64,000 nucleotides of DNA, taken from the NCBI GenBank assembly GCA_020086605.1, contig JACBWW010000008.1, positions 9,716,419-9,780,418 of the forward strand. The letters run 5' to 3'. This stretch comes from Lanius collurio. Lineage: Eukaryota > Chordata > Aves > Passeriformes > Laniidae. The notes beneath the pieces are model-generated. The model did no database searches and was not told the origin of the DNA. It saw only the letters and a list, made by a program, of their open reading frames with translations. Below, piece by piece: positions 23,601-34,535 of this stretch (positions are counted from its first letter, which is position 1; every line of letters begins with the position of its first letter). Both the position numbers and the translations under genes were made by a program.

Positions 23601-26600
23601 GGCAGCCTATGAAGGAGTCCAAGCTGCCTCAGAAGTAATCAGCACAGAGGCACAGCTCCTCCGGGCACCCCGACTACCGGTGCTGGGGTGGATGTTCAAA
23701 GGAAAGGCTCCCTCTACCCACCATGCCACCAATGCCACATGGAGCAAATGGACTGCCCTCATCACACAGAGTGCCCATACTGGAAACCTGAATCACCCTG
23801 GGATTTTGGAAATAACCACAAATTGGCCTGAAGGTGAAAGCTTTGGTCTTACTGATGAAGAGCAGGAACAAGTGACACGTGCTGAAGAAGCTCCACCGCA
23901 CAACCAACTGCCATCAGACACACGCTGCGCTCTTTTCACTGACGGGTCTTGTTGCATCGTAGGGATGAAACGAAAGTGGAAAGCAGCTGTATGGGGTCCC
24001 ACACGACGGGTTGCAGAAGCCACTGAAGGAGAAGGTGGATCGAGCCAACTCGCTGAACTCATTCGGTTGGCCCTGGACATTGCTGAGAAAGAGAAGTGGC
24101 CAAAGCTATACCTTTACACCGATTCGTGGATGGTAGCCAATGCTCTATGGGGATGGCTCGAAAAGTGGAAAAAGGCCAACTGGCAGCGTAAGGGAAAACC
24201 AGTCTGGGCTGCTGATGAGTGGAAAGACATCGCTGCGCAAGTAAGGAAGCTGGTTGTGAAAGTCTGCCATGTAGATGTCCATGTCCCCAAGAGTAGGGCT
24301 AATGAGGAACACCGAAACAATGAGCAGGTAGATCAGGCTGCAAAGATAGAAGTGTCACAGGTAGACTTGGATTGGAAACATAAGGGAGAGTTGTTCCTAG
24401 CTCCATGATCCCTCAGGCCATTAGGGTACCTATAGATGGGCACCTGACCGAGGGGTGGATCTAACCATGGACAGTATCTCCCAGGTGATCCATGATTGTG
24501 AGACGTGCGCTGCCATCAAACAGGCCAAGCGGGTGAAGCTCCTGTGGTATGGTGTCAGTGGTCCAAATACAAGTATGGGGAGGCCTGGCAGATTACATCA
24601 CACTGCCTCAGATCCGCCAAGGCAAGTGCTGTGTGCTCACCATGGTAGAGGCCACACCTACCCTGTGCCTCATGCTACAGCCTGTAACACCATCTTGGGC
24701 CTTGAAAAGCAAGTCCTTTGGAGGCATGGTATCCCTGAGAGAATTGAATCTGACAACGGGACTCATTTCAAGAACAGCCTTATAAACTCCTGGGCTATAG
24801 AACATGGCGCTGAGTGGGTGTACCATATCCCTTACCATGCACCAGCTGCTGGAAAAGTAGAGTGGTGCAACAGCCTGCTCTAAACCACCTTGAAGGCACA
24901 GGGCAGGGGGACTTTCAAAAACTGGGAGATGCATTTAGCAAAGGCCACCTGGTTAGTTAACACCCAAGGCTCCACCAACTGAGCAGGCCCTGGCAAATCT
25001 GAACCTGTGAGAGACAAAGTTCCAGCAGCGCATGTCACGGAACTTCTGGGGAAAAGTGTTTGGGTCAATTCTGCGAGTAAAGACAAACCCATTAGCGGAG
25101 CTGTCTTTGCTCAGGGACCTGGTTGCACATGGTAGGTAATGCAGAAGGATGGAGAAACACATTGCGTACCTCAGGGAGATCTGCTTTTGGGTGAGAACCC
25201 CTTGTAATGCTGGACTGCCTATGTACCACTGTTTGCTGAATGTCACTGCTACTACTTTTATATGTATAGGTGTATAGATGTGTGTGCTTAGAATTGAAAT
25301 GTATTAATTTGGGCATTAAGCTGACAATATGGAATAAGGGCTTGGGGTGATTCTATGATGCTACTTTATTCCCTAATCATATGCTTTATGCCCAGAAAAT
25401 GTCTCTGGTATCTTTAAGGTGAACCTGGGGAAGGGGCTGGAGCCTGGGGAACTCTGGGTGCAGGCTCTATTCAACTTCTCTCTCTCCACCATGGAGAGCA
25501 AACACTCATTCCAGGGTATTTTTCTCCTGAAATTTGTTTCCAAAACCAAGACATTTTCATTTTCAGAACCAGAATTACAACAAAGTATTCTGTCTAGAAA
25601 ATAATTGCTAACAAAACACTTTCCCAAAAGCCTAAATCAGTCAACATATTATTTAGCCTCATATGGTTAGGAAGAAACCCTCTCTAGAACATTGGTCTCT
25701 TGTAAAGCATCAAGAGTTTCTCACATCATTACCCAAGTTGACTTACTTTGGCTTTTTGGAAAAAGAGACGAAAACATCCTCTTGGATCCACATTGCAGCT
25801 TCTGGCAATTTCTATAATAAACTGCATTACCACTGCTTGGTGTGCTACTTGCTCCATCAGAGCTCTTTTCTGAAAAAAAGAACAGAAAAGAAGTTGAAGT
25901 TCTGATTTACAGAAGTTCCTGTGATTATATTTCTAAAATTCAGCAGAATTTCCTTTTGCTCCAGTTCCTAAGAAGATGAGAACTGATGCTTACAGAAGAA
26001 AGAGGACTCAATTACCTATAACTAAACATAAATGTGACAATGCACTATCAATAAAGTGGTTGGAACAACAGTTCAACAGCTAATGAAGTTGGTCACCTTT
26101 CCACTGTGCAAGTGGAAAAATGTGTGCTTCCAAAGATTTAAACATCTTCATACCTGTTCAGCTTCTAGATGAAAACACCACAGCATGAGATACCTAGCTG
26201 TTTCTTCACATACAAGGTATGGGTGATCAGACAAAAACCTTTGACTATCATCCCATCTGCTCAGCATGCCTAATAAGAGAAACACAGTTAAGATATTCTA
26301 AACAGATAAATGATTTAATGCAGCAAGGAAATACTTGCACTGATAGCCAGTATATAACAACTTGGCAATTTACTAACCTCAAAATGAGAGCATGTAGCTA
26401 AATTTGGGGGGTTTATTTATACATCTAACCAATGCTGAAAGAGCATTACTGGAAGGCATAATTAGACTTTGAAAATACTAAAAGTAGATTATAACAGCCA
26501 TGCATTTCTAGCAATGCTGATAAGTTATTTTTAATCAGTTCTCATACACAAAGTGGTGTAGGTATCTATTAGTTACAACGTCAAATAGCTTAAGAAGTTT

Positions 26601-29600
26601 ATGGATAGAGATTCACATTCAGTGATTCTGACAAATCCTCTAAATGTTTGCAAATAAAAATGCAAAGAACAAAACCTGTATTCTGTCAAAAATTAAAGTG
26701 CTTCTAACACATAATTTGCTTGATTTTTAGAAAAACTCAAATTAATTATACAAACAGTTTGATCTCAAAAAACAAAGCCACACCAGTATTGGAAAGTTAA
26801 TCAGAACTTTGAATTGTGGTATCATGGCACTACCTTCATGTAACAAGCTGAATTTAAAACTCAGAACTCAATACTCACAGCATTTCTCAAAATTGCCCTT
26901 CAAGTATCACTGACAGTCGTTATTGGCAACAGGTACCAAATGTACAGCTTCACCTGTCTATCCACACAATTACAACTGGGCTAGAGATATTTCAATGGTA
27001 ATGACCTAAGCTAATCTGAATTCTAGCAAACAATGGCGAAAGAGTGTTTTCAAGTTATTCTGTGTAAGTTCTTTATTGAAGTCAGAGCAGGATGCAGAAA
27101 TAGGACTCATGCAATATAGCAAAGTCCACACTGCCCCTTGGCAGCAGCTAGCATGGAACAAGTGACTTCAGAAAGCATTAACGTACTCTAGCTTTCTACA
27201 GTGGACTTACGTATTTCAAATTAAAATAATAACATGGCTTTGAACTTAAAAAGTACAAAAAATTTTAGCTTCTCTAATAAGGTCGCTTCTGTAACAGTTT
27301 AATTTTAATTTAGACAAAGAGTAGCTTTGCCCAGCTCTCAGCTAGGAAGCCCACAAGATAGCCTCTTCTCTTTTTACCTGCTGAAATGCACAGCAGGGAG
27401 ATGTTTTCTAATTCCAATATCATTACACTGAACACCTATTACTGCTGTTTACATACTCTTGACAGTACTGTGCCTCAACTTGATACTTGCAAGGCTTGCT
27501 AAGGCTAACAGGGCTCAAAGCCCTTTCTTTGAAACAGCTTTAAGTCCCTCAGAAGCCAAATAGCTTAGTAAAAACAAGTTTGTAAGAACAACTGAATTTT
27601 GCCAATCTAGTCTTACTCTTGATTGTTTTGGAATTCCAAATATGGCTACACTGTACTATTGTGCAAAACCAGCCTGAATGGTAAGCACTTCAGAGAACCA
27701 TAAAAAATTCAGATTATGTTACAAGATCAGCTTTGTGCTCAATCAAGTTTAACAATTATGACAGAGCTAGTGACACCTAGCGGATAATTAAGTGTAGTTT
27801 TAGACACACAATTCTGAGCATACATACTCTCCGTGCAGGTGTTTACAAACATGTCCATTTAATCAGCCATTACCCTTACAAATTAACAAGTGACAAAAAA
27901 ACTTTTAATAAAACATTTAATCTCCTTTAATAAAAGCAGAGAGTCATGGACAAATCTTATATACATGACTTATACTTCCAGGAATGTCCCTGCCTTTTCC
28001 CACTGGTGTGGAATATCCTTCTGTCCTGAAAAAACTGAACAGTCTGTCATCTAGGTCTTTCATTTATTAGCATTCATTTTGTACAAGAAGGAGAAAACCA
28101 ACAGAAATTCTGCAGAAACTGCAAGATGTTGGAAAAAAAGACTCACCAAAGTGTCTAATCTTTTGTTCATGTTTTTGCATAAGCGGTTCAGACACAGCCT
28201 CATCTTCAATTTCTTTTCTTTTTTGATTTATAAAACTCTGAGGAAGAGAAAGATTGTACTATCACACAGACGCCACACACGCTGTTAAGTGATATAAGGG
28301 AGTATCATATTTTAATATGATACTATTTAAACAGCTATGTTCTAATTTTTAGAGTCATATCATATTTGAGAAGGTTTTCTTTCAGAAAGCACATTACCTA
28401 GTAACAGAATTTCAAAGTCCCATTATAGTCTGTGAAAAACTTCTGTTTTCAGAGAGGAACTTACTGATCTTTTAATCATGCAAATCATGTACATTGCAGC
28501 CTGGATCAGATAAATCAATGAAATTAGGGGATGTGACAGTGATGTGAAACTGACTTTCGCTTTTATATATTCTTTATGTGTATTTGTAGCTCTGTAGGCT
28601 ATTACTGCAAACTGTATAGATTCATAGCTAGCATTTTACCTACTCTGTCAGCAAGAAAGACAAAACACATTCCTAAAGGCCCAATGCTAATCTTGGTTCT
28701 TCTGAGACCAAGGACCATAAACAGCTAGTGAGGAAGAGGGGCTTCAGCAGAGGGTTGAACCAAGAAGAGGAATTACCTCAACATCTCTGTTTCTAGTTGA
28801 GAAGTCTTGTCAAGTTGCTAAATTTATAAAACTGTACTTGCTCTATGTCACGTGGGCACCTTCAGTGCATTTTCTGTGTGTATCTTGGTGTGTCATGCAC
28901 CTGAAAGGACCTTCATAAAAACTTTAACTGCATTTATCACCTGACTGTGTCTGGCTCATGACTTCAAGGCTCAGAAAAAGGTAACAATATCAGCTGACAT
29001 TAAATTGCGAAGTCAAAGACGAGATTCTACTATTAAAAAAAATTCATGCTAAATAATTTGTATTACAGTATACAGGATTAGAGACAAACTAAGTTTCATA
29101 CTCTGGGTTGGATGGGTCATCTAAAGATCACGGAGTTTCAACCCTCCCTGCCCAGGTAAGAACATCTTCCACTGGATTAGGTTGCTCCAAGACCAATCCA
29201 ATCTGACCTCTGGTACTTCTAAGGATGAGGCACCCACAACTTCTACGGGCAACCTGTTCCAGTGTCTTGACACCTTAACAATAAAAAAAGTCTTCCTTAT
29301 AGCCAGTTTAAACCTACCATCTTTCATTTTAAAGCCACTTCCCCATGTCCTGTCACTACAGGCTGTGATAAAAAAAAATGTTTATCTCCATCTTTCTTGT
29401 AAGGCCCCTTTAAGTACTGAAAGGCCACATTAAGGTACATAAGAGCTCCCCGGAGCCTTCTCTTCTTCAAGCTAAACAACCAAATTCTCCCAGCTTTTCC
29501 TCATAGGAAAGGTGCTCCAGCCCTCTGATCATTTCTGTGGCCCTCCTCTGGAGCCGCTCCAACAGGAATCTTTCTTGTACTGGGGACCTGAGAACTGGGT

Positions 29601-32240
29601 GCAGCACTTTGGGGGTGGGGTCTCAGCAGAGCAGAGGGGCAGAATCCCCTCCCTGGCCCCGCTGGCCGCGCTGCTTTGGATGCAGCCCAGGACACATTTG
29701 GCTCTCTGGCCTGGGAGTGCCCATGGCTGGGTCATGTCCAGCCTCTCCCCTACCAGCACCCCCAAGGCCTTCTGGGCAGGGCTGCTCTGATCTGTCCATC
29801 TGTCCATCCTCAGCCTGTGCTGGTACTGGGGGTTGCCCTGACCCATGTGCAGCACCTTGCACTTGGCCTTGTTAGAAGACATGAGATCCCCACAGACCCA
29901 CTTCTCAAGCTTGTCCAGGTCCCTCTGGAAGGCTTTCTTCAGGTCTGATAACTGCACCACTCAGCTTGGTGTCATCTGCAAACTTGCTGAGAGTGCACTT
30001 GATCCCTCTGTTTAATTCTAATGACAATATTAAATAACACTGGTCCTAGTGCAAATCCTTGAGGGACACCACTTGCTCCTGATGTCCATTGGGACTCAGA
30101 GCCATTGACTACTACCCTTTGCATGCCACCAACCAACCACTTTCTTATCCACCAAACAATCTACTCATCAAATCCCTCTCTCTCCAATTTAAGAGAGATG
30201 GATGTTGCAGAAGACCATGTCAAAGGCTTTACAGAAGTCCAGATAAATGACATCTGCAGCCCTTCCCTTGCCCACTAATGCAGCCACCCCACTGTAGAAG
30301 GCCACTGAGTGTGTCAGGCAGGACCTGCCCTTGGTGCAGCTGCACTGCCTGTCCCGAACCACCTCCCTGTCCTACGTGTGCCTTAGCACAGCTTCTGGGA
30401 CAGTCTGCTCCATGACCTTCCCAGGCACAGAGGTGAACGACATATTGTGGTTTTGGGCTGTACAAGATACAGAAGACACTTGGAGACTAGTAACAAGCGG
30501 AATGAACAAAAGAGGCTAGCACTTGTTTCTATGCATGCATCTATACTGATGTAGGTCATACCTTATTAAAAACTTCTTTACTAACAGGATCTGTATTCCA
30601 TAGATTCAGTCGTTCCCTCTGGTTTAGTGCTTCTTCTTTTCTTCTCCACTCTTCCTCTCTCCATCTCAACTCAGCAGCTTCTGTCCTTGCTTGAGCAGAT
30701 TCCTGATCACCAGATTCTGAATTATGCAGTGCTAAACTACCAAATTTTTGCTGGGCTTCTGCTAGGTTCCATGTGCATTCTACAGAGTGCTTCACAAACT
30801 CTCTTTCTTTTTGGCAGGCTAATTCAATCCCTTGGCTGTATGTCTGTGAGGAAAATCAGACATGCTATTTATGGAGAGAAAATTGTTGGTTTACAGTTTC
30901 TATAGAAGCAGACTGGCCTAAATCCCAAAGATAATAATAATGCACCTGGAAGGCACCTTAGATATGCGGCATTATAATAACAGGAGTGATGAAGCAAGGC
31001 AATGTACAACTATGTCTTCCAGAAAGAAACTTCCCATTCAAGCCACCTTAACTTTAAGTGTATTTGCAAAATCATGGATCATGTGATGCTATCAGAAATA
31101 GTCTCCAGACTATGTAAAAATACTTTAGACACATCTGAACCCCCCCTCTGGTTATGTTAAGGCTGGAACATTAGCAGCTGCCAAGTGTGAGAATACTCTG
31201 AATATACACTTCTGATAAGAAAGTATTGGTTTTGAGATGTCAGATCACAACAACAAAGTAACTGCTGCTGCTTGCATTTCAGTATTAGTACGTAAACAGA
31301 TGGCCAACATCTTCCCTTAAACCGACACGAGAAGTGGTATTTAAGTTACAAAGCAGCCAAGGCCCAGCACAAACACATGCTCCTTTTGGTCAAATCTATT
31401 GAAGATGCCACCACTCATAGCTGGGAAAGAAAAGGGACATCGTAAGCAACTCTGTTTATACTACTTCCAGGTGTGTGCTCAGAATTCACACTCAGTAATT
31501 CAAGAAATTATCCTGTGCAATATTTGCCATGTATTTCCCACCAAGAGTGAAGAAAAATGCATCCATATGCATTAGTTCCTCAGCCTTCCATTGCCACGTT
31601 ATGAAATCTGCAGTGCTGATAACCTCTGGCAGGGGCACACGAAGGACAATTTGTGAAAGACTATCTGGAGGAAACTTTGACGCAGGTAAACAAAACTTAT
31701 TGTCCCAACTTTGTTTGGGAATTACAGCATTTTTATTCCTGCAGTGACAAGAAGAAAATTCTACCGTTGTAACAGTAACGTAATGGCAGCTTCTTGGGAG
31801 AACACACAGAATTCCTTACAACGCGTTTATAAATCGCCGCCTCGCCCTGGCCACCAGAGAAACACACCGCCTACCTAGCTGCTCCTCAGGCACGGGGACA
31901 CCCCAGCGCAGCTCCTTCCGCCATCGCCTGCCCGCGGCGCTGTTACCCAGGGCGGGACAGACCCCACCTATCCCCGCCGGCCCTCAGAGCCCCGGCGGGC
32001 CCTCCTGCACGCCCCCGTCCCGACACGGCGCCCGCCATCCCGCCGCCCCTCCGCGGGCCGCGCCGCCCCGCCACCGACCCACACCGCGCCTCCCGGGGCG
32101 AGACGCGGGGCGAGGGGCCGGGGGCACGGGCGTACCTGCACCTCTGGCAAGCGCTGGCAGAAGGCGGCAGCCTGCGCCCGCTCGTCGTCCTCCTCCTCGG
32201 GGGCGCCGCCGTCCCGGGAGGGCGGCAGCCACAGCGCCAT
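17602..32240 (-). CDS. CDC37L1: CDC37-like 1 (HSP90 co-chaperone, Harc)
   Basis: CDC37L1 is a cytoplasmic CDC37 relative that binds HSP90/HSP70. Seven coding exons, in transcript order, are 32136-32240, 30562-30843, 28147-28237, 26154-26269, 25747-25869, 18646-18801 and 17602-17703. All junctions are GT-AG and phases match, giving 324 aa with no stop or frameshift. Recognisable segments are [20 protein letters not shown] and a charged coiled coil (exon 2), [11 protein letters not shown] (exon 3), [18 protein letters not shown] (exon 4), [16 protein letters not shown] (exon 5), [14 protein letters not shown] (exon 6) and the C-terminal KMMDT (exon 7). The human protein is about 337 aa. The bird-like differences are a shorter exon 1 (35 residues, [10 protein letters not shown] start) and a divergent tail in exon 6. 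The large intron 5 contains an ERV-L provirus in antisense orientation. Confidence 0.96.
18140..18306 (+). repeat. CR1 LINE 3' end in CDC37L1 intron 6
   Basis: A short CR1 3' UTR copy: 'gatcatctttaaagtcccctccaactcaaaccattctatgattctgtga' is its recognisable end, the last bases lying near 18306. It is truncated at its 5' end, lies between exons 7 and 6, and is antisense to the gene. Confidence 0.85.
19510..20249 (+). repeat. 5' LTR of the ERV-L element
   Basis: The LTR starts TGATTTCATTCCCTAATC and ends ...CTGAGACA, about 740 bp. Its first ~130 bp and last ~60 bp match the 3' LTR at 25348-25553. An open frame of about 216 codons inside it (19576-20226) is low-complexity LTR sequence, not a gene. 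Confidence 0.8.
20255..20272 (+). other. Candidate primer-binding site of the ERV-L element
   Basis: Five bases after the LTR end, TGGTAACCAATGTAGGGC begins with TGG, as expected for pairing to a tRNA 3' CCA end. I cannot assign the tRNA. Confidence 0.4.
20580..22140 (+). pseudogene. ERV-L gag remnant
   Basis: Between the primer-binding-site region and the protease there is about 1.5 kb with several short open pieces (20919-21110, 21404-21679, 21633-21839). Position identifies it as gag. The frames are broken by multiple stops and shifts. I do not see intact zinc knuckles; one cysteine-containing piece near 21750 could be a nucleocapsid relic. Confidence 0.55.
22150..22660 (+). pseudogene. 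ERV-L protease remnant
   Basis: The frame at 22190-22245 reads [11 protein letters not shown] where retroviral proteases have a D-T-G-A core, so the catalytic Asp and the Gly are both changed. A second piece in another frame carries the ILGTDFL motif typical of the protease end (about 22370-22395). Frameshifts separate the pieces. It is non-functional. Confidence 0.7.
22661..24408 (+). pseudogene. ERV-L reverse transcriptase and RNase H remnant
   Basis: RT features are [18 protein letters not shown] at about 22695-22755, [17 protein letters not shown] at 22885-22935 and the active-site box YIDDI at 23016-23030. These lie in several frames with stops between them. RNase H is the best preserved part: an open frame of 269 codons (23599-24408) with FTDGS at 23935-23949 and LYTDSWM at about 24112-24135. 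As a whole it cannot make an intact polymerase. Confidence 0.85.
24455..25100 (+). pseudogene. ERV-L integrase remnant
   Basis: The zinc-binding CETCAAIKQ segment is at about 24500. The core Asp segments are [15 protein letters not shown] (about 24587-24630, another frame) and ESDNGTHF (about 24748-24771). The glutamate segment AGKVEWCN ends the longest frame at 24883. Frameshifts and stops make it inactive. Sequence up to the 3' LTR has no env-like frame. Confidence 0.8.
25348..25553 (+). repeat. 3' LTR of the ERV-L element, internally deleted
   Basis: It begins TGATTCTATGATGCTACTTT after a purine-rich stretch (about 25331-25347) that may be the polypurine tract. It matches the first ~130 bp of the 5' LTR, with an extra ~10 bp, then jumps to the last ~60 bp and ends ...CCAAGACA. 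About 540 bp of the middle is missing. Confidence 0.75.
26270..28146 (-). other. CDC37L1 intron 3
   Basis: AT-rich intron with no repeat family or nested gene that I recognise. Confidence 0.5.
29105..30450 (-). repeat. CR1 LINE fragment in CDC37L1 intron 2
   Basis: On the - strand the frame 29960-29529 carries CR1 reverse-transcriptase tail phrases ([32 protein letters not shown]). The CR1 3' UTR follows down to about 29105. Upstream CR1 sequence continues to about 30450 in broken frames. It is a long but dead copy, in the same orientation as CDC37L1. Confidence 0.9.
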
Positions 32241-32292
32241 GCCCGGTGCCGTCCCGGCGGCACGATCCGTTCGCCGGAACTGGGGCAGCGAC

Positions 32293-32300
32293 ACTTCCGC
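32293..32300 (-). promoter_or_regulatory. ETS/GABP-type site upstream of CDC37L1
   Basis: The - strand reads GCGGAAGT about 55 bp upstream of the start codon. This is a match to the GGAA-core ETS/GABP motif common in TATA-less housekeeping promoters. It is a motif match only. Confidence 0.4.
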
Positions 32301-32559
32301 CGATCGGAGCGCGGCCGGCAGCGCCCGCCCCCGGCGCGTCGGGAGGGGCGAGCGGCGGGCGCGCCTCAGGGGCGGCAATGAAGGCAGCGGGGCGGGCGGG
32401 GGCGGGTACTGCCGCGGCTCCGCCTCTGGCCCGCTGCTCCTCGGCCCCTGCCCCGCCCCTGCCCTTACTCTGTGCCGGCCCCTGCTGTTTCCCCGGCCGC
32501 TGGCTGTGTCTGTGCGTCTGCACTTAAGGCTGCTCCTGTCCCTGCCCGCGCCGCTGCCC

Positions 32560-32670
32560 CTGCCGCTGCCCCTGTCCGGTGCCGTCACTTGTCCCTGTGC
32601 CTTTCCCTGCCCCTGCCGCTGCCCCTGTCCGGTGCCGTCACTTGTCCCTGTGCCTTTCCCTGCTCCTGCC
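32560..32670 (+). repeat. 53-bp tandem repeat at the edge of the CDC37L1 island
   Basis: A unit containing gtccggtgccgtcacttgtc begins at 32574 and recurs at 32627, a 53-bp period, with flanking cctgccgctgcccctg in both copies. Two copies are nearly identical, set in a longer C/T-rich low-complexity stretch starting near 32535. Confidence 0.85.
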
Positions 32671-32699
32671 TTTTAGCCTCTGGTCACCTTCACGCAGTC

Positions 32700-33433
32700 T
32701 GCAGCGCTGCGCTGGCAAACCACACGTGTGTGTGCATGTATGTGCGAACCTTCAGTCCTAAGAGCTCCCGCGGTGCTGCCCTGGGGTGTTTTAATAGCTT
32801 AGCTCTCATATGGGAATGCAAGTTAACACAAAATGAAGCAATACCTTTGTGATAATATCCCTGTAAAGATTAAAACGTGCCCTCGATGTAGTCGTAATTT
32901 TTTACCCATGGATTGGTTATTTAGCTCTTCCTCCAAACAGGAGGCACTGAACGGTTCTTTGGGGGGTCGCAGGTGTAAAGTTTGTTAGAAAAATATGCCA
33001 AGAAAATTTTAGCTTGAATGGGAAGGTAGAGGGCTTGTTGCCGTGTGTTGTTTATTTAAAAAAGAGATTACTGCTGTGGCCAAAGGGATAATACTAACAT
33101 ATTGCCGACAATATTTCTGATCAGATAGGAAAAAAAATAAATGGTTTTCACTCAGTCATTTTCTTGTAGTAATCAAATGTTTCTGTGTTATGCTAAAGTC
33201 TATGAAGTCAGTCCCTTATATGGGATGATAAAACCCAAAAATACTAAACGAAAGAACTCCCAATTATAGATCTTAACCTGGCACGCTTTTGAGGGTATAG
33301 GTATAAAAGCCAAGGGCCACTGAGTCCCATCTGAAATAGGGTCCTGCAGACTTGGACTGATGTGTGTGCCCGGACTGGACCAAGTACTCTCATGTGAACG
33401 TATCCTTTTCTTTCCTGAGGTTATGTTTTCCAG
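32700..33433. other. Non-coding stretch after the CDC37L1 island
   Basis: Composition returns to AT-rich. I see no first exon, repeat family or RNA gene here. Confidence 0.45.
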
Positions 33434-34126
33434 TGTGTTTCTGGTTGAGAAACCAACATATTTCTCAGTTTCTGCATCTTGGATCAATACAAAAAGGCAG
33501 AATGAATGCCTTTGCCCTGTTTTTCCTCTCTTGTCTCATAAGGTGTGCCTTGTAAAGGTGTCTTTGGTTTGTTTCATGCCTTGGCCTAGAAATGGTGCCT
33601 CAAGTCTTGTACAAGATGTAATGCAGGTGTAATCTTATTTTTCTTTACAAGTGGTAAGTTACTCTTGTTTCACATGTATCTCAACATAGTAAGATGCATT
33701 ATTAGGGCCATTCCTCAAACAGAACTTCACATTTCTTTAAGATTTTATGATCTGGAGCTTTGACAGAAGTGGTAATGAGAGGTCATCTCCCCCAGGGACA
33801 GTTCTTACCTAATCTCAGTAACAGCAACAGTTTATGTTAGGGTAATTGAAGTTATTTTGATTCAGATATTGATCTGGGATCAATATCACACCCTAATTAT
33901 AATATGGCTATCATCTGTTACAATTTTTGCCTGTATAGAAGATATGATGTAAATGAAGATCTAAATCAATGATAGACAAGTAGTTTTACTGCCATTTTAC
34001 ATGTCACTCTAGCACCTGGAACTGACGAGAACAAGAGTCTTCAGTGTTTTTCCTGTATCTTACTGTATGTTAATGCAAGTTATTTTGTGTTTGAAGACTG
34101 GTTTTTAAAAAATGGTGTAAGATAGA

Positions 34127-34279
34127 ATGGCCACGTCTACTGAAAAGCAAGCCCATGATGAAGCCATTGCAAAACAGGAAAGCAAGAAGTTTAGAGGAAC
34201 AGGATATTTCTTATCTATTTGCTTCATAGTCTTCCTGATTGTTTTTCAAATTACTCTCATTACCTGTGTGTTTCTCTAA
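34127..34279 (+). CDS. Unrecognised 50-codon ORF with one membrane segment
   Basis: An ATG ORF of 50 residues has a charged N-terminus (MATSTEKQAHDEAIAKQESKK) followed by a strongly hydrophobic segment (about residues 27-50, containing FIVFLIVFQITLI). It looks like a signal anchor or a type II membrane start. I do not recognise the family. It could be a first exon of a gene joined to the segment at 34349-34535, or chance. Confidence 0.25.
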   Translation: MATSTEKQAHDEAIAKQESKKFRGTGYFLSICFIVFLIVFQITLITCVFL

Positions 34280-34348
34280 AATTATTTATGTCTGGCTCAC
34301 AAAAGGCCTTTCTTTGAGTAGCATGATGGCTTTTCCTCTCCCCTGTAG

Positions 34349-34535
34349 TTGTCCTTGACACAAGTGGAAAACTACACATGGAAGCTACAAAGTGTAACTC
34401 TCATTAGGACCTTTTCCCTGTCTCAAGGCAAATGCAGCCCTGAATACGTGACTCTTCGTTGTCTGTGCAATAAAACTTCACAGCCATGTTATGACCAGAA
34501 GTGGGAAATACAACCCACTTCCGCAGAAGTTTCTG
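34349..34535 (+). other. Exon-like segment with cysteines and N-glycosylation sequons
   Basis: A 187-bp open stretch is framed by a pyrimidine-rich acceptor (cctctcccctgtag) and a donor (gtatgt). It encodes an extracellular-looking piece with NYT and NKT sequons and four cysteines (KCSP, RCLC, PCYD). A further open piece at about 35220-35430 has a hydrophobic stretch (YFLIVLVVLLVYSL). Together with 34127-34279 they could form a two-membrane-segment protein. I recognise no family. Confidence 0.25.

Larger units (their letters stand above)
19510..25553 (+). mobile_element. Decayed ERV-L-type endogenous retrovirus
   Basis: The order LTR - primer-binding-site region - gag remnant - protease - RT - RNase H - integrase - LTR is preserved on the + strand, antisense to CDC37L1 and inside its intron 5. 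The reading frame is broken by many stops and frameshifts. There is no env-like frame between the integrase end and the 3' LTR, in keeping with ERV-L elements. The two LTRs share the start region (ttccctaatcat, ctttatgcccagaaaa) and the end region (cattccagggcatttt-type, ctcctgaaat). The 3' LTR lacks the middle ~540 bp. Edges are approximate; I could not identify a clear target-site duplication. Confidence 0.9.
31840..32690 (-). promoter_or_regulatory. CpG island promoter of CDC37L1
   Basis: A sharp GC- and CpG-rich island surrounds exon 1 of CDC37L1 (32136-32240) and extends about 450 bp upstream of its start. No TATA box is visible. It may also serve a + strand transcript leading to the SPATA6L-like exons, but I could not find a first exon there. 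Confidence 0.8.

Noticed and set aside
31943..32676. Long frames opposite and beside CDC37L1 exon 1
   Set aside because: They are CpG-island artefacts without domains. Only exon 1 (32136-32240) has matching splice phase and family context.
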